A stretch of DNA of 8,439 bases from contig NZ_CALKTS010000088.1 of assembly GCF_937997595.1 (NCBI RefSeq), positions 1 through 8,439 of the forward strand, given 5' to 3'. This document shows, one piece after another, positions 5,602 to 8,439 of this stretch. Every line of letters starts with the position of its first letter. Within the stretch, counting starts at the first letter, position 1. A program made the translations under genes and the position numbers. Below the pieces are notes generated by a model. It did not search any database. It saw only the letters and a list, made by a program, of their open reading frames with translations, and was not told the DNA's origin. Source of the stretch: an uncultured Campylobacter sp. GTDB lineage: Bacteria; Campylobacterota; Campylobacteria; Campylobacterales; Campylobacteraceae.

Positions 5602-6875
5602 GTGCAGATAAGCTAAAGCGTCCGAGTAAAAATTTCACGGACAAAAACCGGGCGGAGGCGGAGAGGGAGAGCGAAAATTTTATGAGCGCAAATTTAACGG
5701 ACGCAAATTCCGCCCCCGAGAATACTACGCGCGTAAATTTCGCCGCCGAGAATTCTGCGAATAAAAATTCCACTGCGGCAAATTATAAGAGTAAAAATTC
5801 TGCGACCGAGAATTCCATTAGCGCAAATTCTGCGGGTAAAAATTCCAAAAACGAGAATTTCGCGAGTGAGAAATTTACGGATAAGAATTCCGCCGCGCGA
5901 TCTGTACCCGATAGCAATCTGATCTCGGTGCGGGATCTAGTGCTGCGCTACGGACGGAGCGAAATTCTAAATATCCCTAGCCTCGATCTAAATACGAGCG
6001 GCATCATAGCGCTTTTGGGTTCCAACGGCAGCGGCAAATCCACGCTACTGCGAATTTTGTCCTTTTTGCAGCATCCAAGCAGCGGCAGCGTGGAACTTTG
6101 GGGGCAGCGTGCGCCATCTTTGCAGACGCTGCGGCAGACCTGCTTGCTGCTGCCCGAACCCGTGCTTTTAAAACGCGGCGTGGAGCAAAATTTTAAATTT
6201 GCGCTCAAAAGTCGCGGCGCGCTTGCGGAATTTGACGAGCGAGTGGATGAGGCGCTCAGCCTAACGGGACTTGATAGAAGTTTTTTATCAAAGAAGCATT
6301 TCGAGCTTAGCTCGGGGCAGACGCAGCGCATCGCCTTTGCGCTCGCTCTGGCGCAGCGCGCGAAGCTCTATCTGCTCGACGAGCCGACCAACAGCCTCGA
6401 TCTTGCCGCCTCCAAGCTCTTTGCGCGCGCGATTTTATTTATGCGAAGCCGCTACGGCTGCGGCTTTATCATCGCCAGCCACGATGAGAAATGGCTCAGC
6501 GCGATCGCGCAAAGAAGCGTGTTTTTGCATCGCGGCAAGATATGCGAGTTCGAATACAAAAATATCTTTGACGTGCAAAACGGGATTTTAAAATTTTCGG
6601 ATGAAATTTCGCTGCGCCTTGAAGAGGGGCTCGCACGCGCTCGCAAAATCGCGATAAATCCGAGTAAAATTTTATTATCACAACACCCGTTTGAGCGCTG
6701 CTTTGCGGGGATTTTGCACTCGGTTTCGCTTCAGTACGGCTCCTCGCTGCTCATCAAGATCAAGGCGGGCGACGTGTTGCTAAAATGCGTCACGGCGCAG
6801 GATGAGCGGCGCTGGAGCGCGGGCGAGAGGATCTATTTCAGATTTGAAAGCGGCGCGTTTTTAGGGCTGGAGTAA
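5598..6875 (+). CDS. tupC: Tungstate ABC transporter ATPase TupC with repeat-rich N-terminal extension
   Basis: TupC is the cytoplasmic ATPase that powers tungstate uptake through TupB. The 425-residue product is long for an ATPase of this family. Residues 11-100 are 18 five-residue repeats; the ABC domain begins near 108 (LISVRDLVLRYG). It has Walker A GSNGSGKST (141-149), signature LSSGQ (237-241), Walker B LYLLDEP (257-263), D-loop SLD (266-268) and switch His295. At the Q-loop the sequence is LLLPEPVLL (183-191), with Pro186 where glutamine is expected. Residues about 355-425 look like a TOBE/Mop-type oxyanion-sensing domain, as in ModC. The ATG overlaps the tupB stop, which places the start before the repeats; initiation just before residue 110 (GTG at 5928) is less likely. 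Upstream ribosome binding is weak, consistent with translational coupling. Confidence 0.9.
   Translation: MSADKLKRPSKNFTDKNRAEAERESENFMSANLTDANSAPENTTRVNFAAENSANKNSTAANYKSKNSATENSISANSAGKNSKNENFASEKFTDKNSAARSVPDSNLISVRDLVLRYGRSEILNIPSLDLNTSGIIALLGSNGSGKSTLLRILSFLQHPSSGSVELWGQRAPSLQTLRQTCLLLPEPVLLKRGVEQNFKFALKSRGALAEFDERVDEALSLTGLDRSFLSKKHFELSSGQTQRIAFALALAQRAKLYLLDEPTNSLDLAASKLFARAILFMRSRYGCGFIIASHDEKWLSAIAQRSVFLHRGKICEFEYKNIFDVQNGILKFSDEISLRLEEGLARARKIAINPSKILLSQHPFERCFAGILHSVSLQYGSSLLIKIKAGDVLLKCVTAQDERRWSAGERIYFRFESGAFLGLE
5628..5897 (+). repeat. Degenerate 15-bp tandem repeat inside tupC (18 pentapeptide units)
   Basis: Eighteen consecutive five-codon units encode residues 11-100 of TupC. 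Asparagine is at position 2 in 16 of 18 units, position 1 is mostly Lys, Glu or Ala, and position 3 is mostly Ser or Phe (for example KNSAT, ENSIS, ANSAG, KNSKN, ENFAS). The DNA core is AAATTC/GAATTC/AAATTT. One unit contains AAGAATTCC exactly (5883-5891), and AAAAATTCC occurs at 5763 and 5838. The units superficially resemble pentapeptide repeats of the A(N/D)LXX type, but charged position 1 and serine in the central position do not suit that beta-helix; a hydrophilic, flexible tail is more likely. Confidence 0.9.
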
Positions 6876-6912
6876 CGCGATACGGCTATTTTAAAGTTTT
6901 TCTCTATTGCGC

Positions 6913-6946
6913 CAGCTTTTCGAGCTGCGAGCCTATCGCTCTTTTT
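6913..6946. terminator. Weak hairpins between convergent tupC and nuclease gene
   Basis: CAGCT (6913-6917) and AGCTG (6923-6927) form a short stem; GCGA (6927-6930) and TCGC (6936-6939) form another followed by TCTTTTTATT on the plus strand. The second could end the tupBC transcript. Both stems are only 4-5 bp and share a base, so this is a tentative call for the 79-base gap between two convergent genes. Confidence 0.3.
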
Positions 6947-6954
6947 ATTAAAAT

Positions 6955-8148
6955 TTAGTTCGAGCTTTCTTCAAATTTAAACTCTCCTATGTTCTTTTTA
7001 AATGCTTCAAAGTATTTATTGACAACGGCTTCATCTTTAGTATACGCTTGATATAATTTTAGTAATTCCAAGGTCGTTATTATTAATATACCTTCACTTT
7101 TTGCATAGTTTATTTGATTGGCATGTATCAGCTCCCTTTTGCTAGGCTCTATGTCGCGTTGAGGGTTAACTATCAGCAGACCTTTTACATTGCCAGGAGA
7201 CTTGGTATCGTCTTCGGCTATTAAATCAGTTACATGTTTCTTGCACTGTGCTATATTGCTATTTTTGATGTTTGTATTTATTCCTTTTATCTCTACCATA
7301 AAGTTAATATATTCAAATTCGAATCTAAAATCTTCTTTTTTCACATCTGTAAAATGACTGTCTGACAACTTAAAAATATCTACCAAAATTTCCTTTACCA
7401 CACCAACTAACTCATCCCCATTTGAATATAGGATTGATTTGAATCTATTGTTTTTAGATATTTCTTTTTCTAATACATCAAGCTGTTTTAATATTTCATC
7501 TTTTTCACTCAAATAACTTTTATTGCTAAAATATTCTATATTGTTTATCCACTCTGGAGCTATAGACTTATGGTATTGAGATAATATAAAATCAAGCATC
7601 ACGCTAACCTCATTATTATCTTTTATATCTAATGTTGTTATATATATGCTATCCATATCCAATATAACATCTTTTCCACCGTTTGACTTTTTTAATGATC
7701 TATATACGGGCTCATCAAAAACAAAATCAGATAAAAACGTGTAATTATCTATTTGAGTTTCGCTTCTTTCGTATCTAATAGCTGGAAAATTATGCATCAT
7801 TGATGATAAAGAATCTGGAAAATATTTGATTATACTAGATATTTTTATATTTGAAGTATCTGTTGCCCAGTCATCTTGAGCGACTTTCTTTATTATTATA
7901 TTTTGCGGTATTATTATCAAAATATTGCTTTTTTTGGTTTCTTTAAGTATCTTTGATAGCAAGATAGAAATATTTTTAATATGTGTACATATTTTTCTAT
8001 GCGCACCAAATTCCCACAATATACTACAATTAAAATCTATGACATTAAAGTCAAATTCGTCAAAACTTCTCGGCTCACTTATTTTACTTATACAAAAATT
8101 CTCATCCTTTAAAAAGCAAGAGCGTTGAGTTAGTATTTGAATCTTCAT
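6955..8148 (-). CDS. Putative PD-(D/E)XK nuclease protein, AT-rich, possible defence gene
   Basis: I do not recognise a named family. The 397-residue protein starts at the ATG at 8148 with CTGGAG about seven bases upstream. Residues 1-90 alternate predicted strands and helices (FDFNVIDFN at 32-40, NILIIIPQN at 75-83), like a small alpha/beta domain of unknown role. Residues 205-235 are charged and helical, probably a coiled linker. Residues 240-365 fit a PD-(D/E)XK nuclease core: a helix with Glu246, acidic strand KEDFRFEFE (271-279), the VEIKG motif with Glu285/Glu286 and Lys288, a helix with Gln301, then a strand GLLIVNPQRD (323-332) and an ILIITTLELL segment. No signal peptide or membrane helix is seen. 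Base composition is far more AT-rich than the neighbours, with many ATA codons, indicating transfer. An orphan restriction-like or antiphage enzyme is inferred, not shown; DNA repair or an unrelated role is possible. Confidence 0.7.
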   Translation of the reverse strand: MKIQILTQRSCFLKDENFCISKISEPRSFDEFDFNVIDFNCSILWEFGAHRKICTHIKNISILLSKILKETKKSNILIIIPQNIIIKKVAQDDWATDTSNIKISSIIKYFPDSLSSMMHNFPAIRYERSETQIDNYTFLSDFVFDEPVYRSLKKSNGGKDVILDMDSIYITTLDIKDNNEVSVMLDFILSQYHKSIAPEWINNIEYFSNKSYLSEKDEILKQLDVLEKEISKNNRFKSILYSNGDELVGVVKEILVDIFKLSDSHFTDVKKEDFRFEFEYINFMVEIKGINTNIKNSNIAQCKKHVTDLIAEDDTKSPGNVKGLLIVNPQRDIEPSKRELIHANQINYAKSEGILIITTLELLKLYQAYTKDEAVVNKYFEAFKKNIGEFKFEESSN

Positions 8149-8221
8149 TTTATACTCCAGGTGGTTTATATAGCTCGCATAAATTCTAATTTTTACATAT
8201 TAAATTTTATCTTTTTTGTGC

Positions 8222-8439
8222 TTAGAAAATCTTCCCGCCGAACATCTCATACATCGCCTTTTCCTCGCCCCAAAGATCTCGGTGTTTTTTGATGCAGGAT
8301 TTTATCGCGCCCACGAGATATAGCACGTCTTGCTCGGTATGTGTATAGTGCAGGCTCACGCGCACGAAGCCGGGCTTGCTCTCAGGCATGCGCCCCTCCT
8401 TGATACCCAGCAGATCGTGAGCGTACGGCCCCGCGCACA
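8222..8439 (-). CDS. Class V aminotransferase (cysteine-desulfurase-like), C-terminal end, partial
   Basis: Only the last 71 codons and the TAA (8222-8224) are in the window; the gene enters from the right edge and its start is outside. The visible part begins CAGPYAHDLLGIKEGR and continues through KPGFVRVSLHYTHTEQDVLYL to a tail ending MYEMFGGKIF. The CAGPYxHxLLGI motif followed by G-x-VRVSLHY-T and a C-terminal helix is characteristic of large class V PLP-dependent aminotransferases related to cysteine desulfurases and selenocysteine lyases; the visible cysteine lies in that conserved segment. The pyridoxal lysine domain is not visible, so the substrate cannot be told. Composition is GC-balanced like the tup genes and unlike the nuclease gene that follows 73 bases downstream on the same strand. 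No clear terminator lies between them, so read-through is possible. Confidence 0.8.
   Translation of the reverse strand, partial: CAGPYAHDLLGIKEGRMPESKPGFVRVSLHYTHTEQDVLYLVGAIKSCIKKHRDLWGEEKAMYEMFGGKIF

Noticed and set aside
5471..5773. Minus-strand open frame of 100 codons opposite tupB/tupC, rich in EF/KF pentads
   Set aside because: It is the mirror of the 15-bp repeat in tupC; a period of five codons without stops keeps other frames open. It spans two well-supported genes and has no recognisable domain.
5628..5897. True pentapeptide-repeat (beta-helix) domain in TupC
   Set aside because: Position 1 is often Lys or Glu and the central residue is often Ser, while the fold needs small residues and Leu/Phe pointing inward. 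Kept as a repeat, not as that fold.
6876..8221. Insertion sequence or prophage fragment
   Set aside because: No transposase, integrase, terminal inverted repeats or flanking duplication could be seen; only one foreign-looking gene is present.

Overview
The window looks like chromosome of a fairly GC-rich Campylobacter (or close Campylobacterota relative). Three things point there: the gene order hrcA-grpE-dnaK with a short HrcA, tungstate transport genes with tupA divergent from tupBC, and the habit of using AAATTT/AAAATTTT in otherwise GC-balanced genes. The species is not determined; the assignment is by recognition of protein families, not by a search.

Left part (1-3495): a 9-bp tandem repeat (7 units, cut by the window edge) and a small hairpin precede a heat-shock promoter. 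A near-consensus -35/-10 pair is overlapped by a HAIR-like site (HspR type) on the -35 and by a CIRCE element (HrcA type) across the transcription start and ribosome binding site. It drives hrcA, grpE and dnaK, in which HrcA represses the operon, GrpE exchanges nucleotide and DnaK is the Hsp70 chaperone. No dnaJ is present here.

Middle (3496-4019): a 524-base gap without a convincing gene. It holds two hairpins, an open frame without any start codon that may be a gene remnant, and the terminator of tupA.

Tungstate region (4020-6875): tupA (periplasmic tungstate binding protein, minus strand) and tupB-tupC (permease and ATPase, plus strand) diverge from a 70-base spacer. A perfect 8+3+8 inverted repeat in that spacer contains extended -10 boxes for both directions, so a single operator could control both units. 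TupC is unusual. Its ABC domain is preceded by about 100 residues made of 18 five-residue repeats (15 bp at DNA level), and its Q-loop glutamine appears to be replaced by proline.

Right part (6876-8439): a strikingly AT-rich gene on the minus strand encodes a protein with a C-terminal PD-(D/E)XK-type nuclease domain, probably acquired by transfer and possibly a defence gene. It follows, on the same strand, the 3' end of a class V (cysteine-desulfurase-like) aminotransferase gene that runs out of the window.

The most interesting items are the repeat-expanded TupC, the shared AAGAATTCC motif in the left-edge repeat and in tupC, the bidirectional tup operator, and the orphan nuclease.
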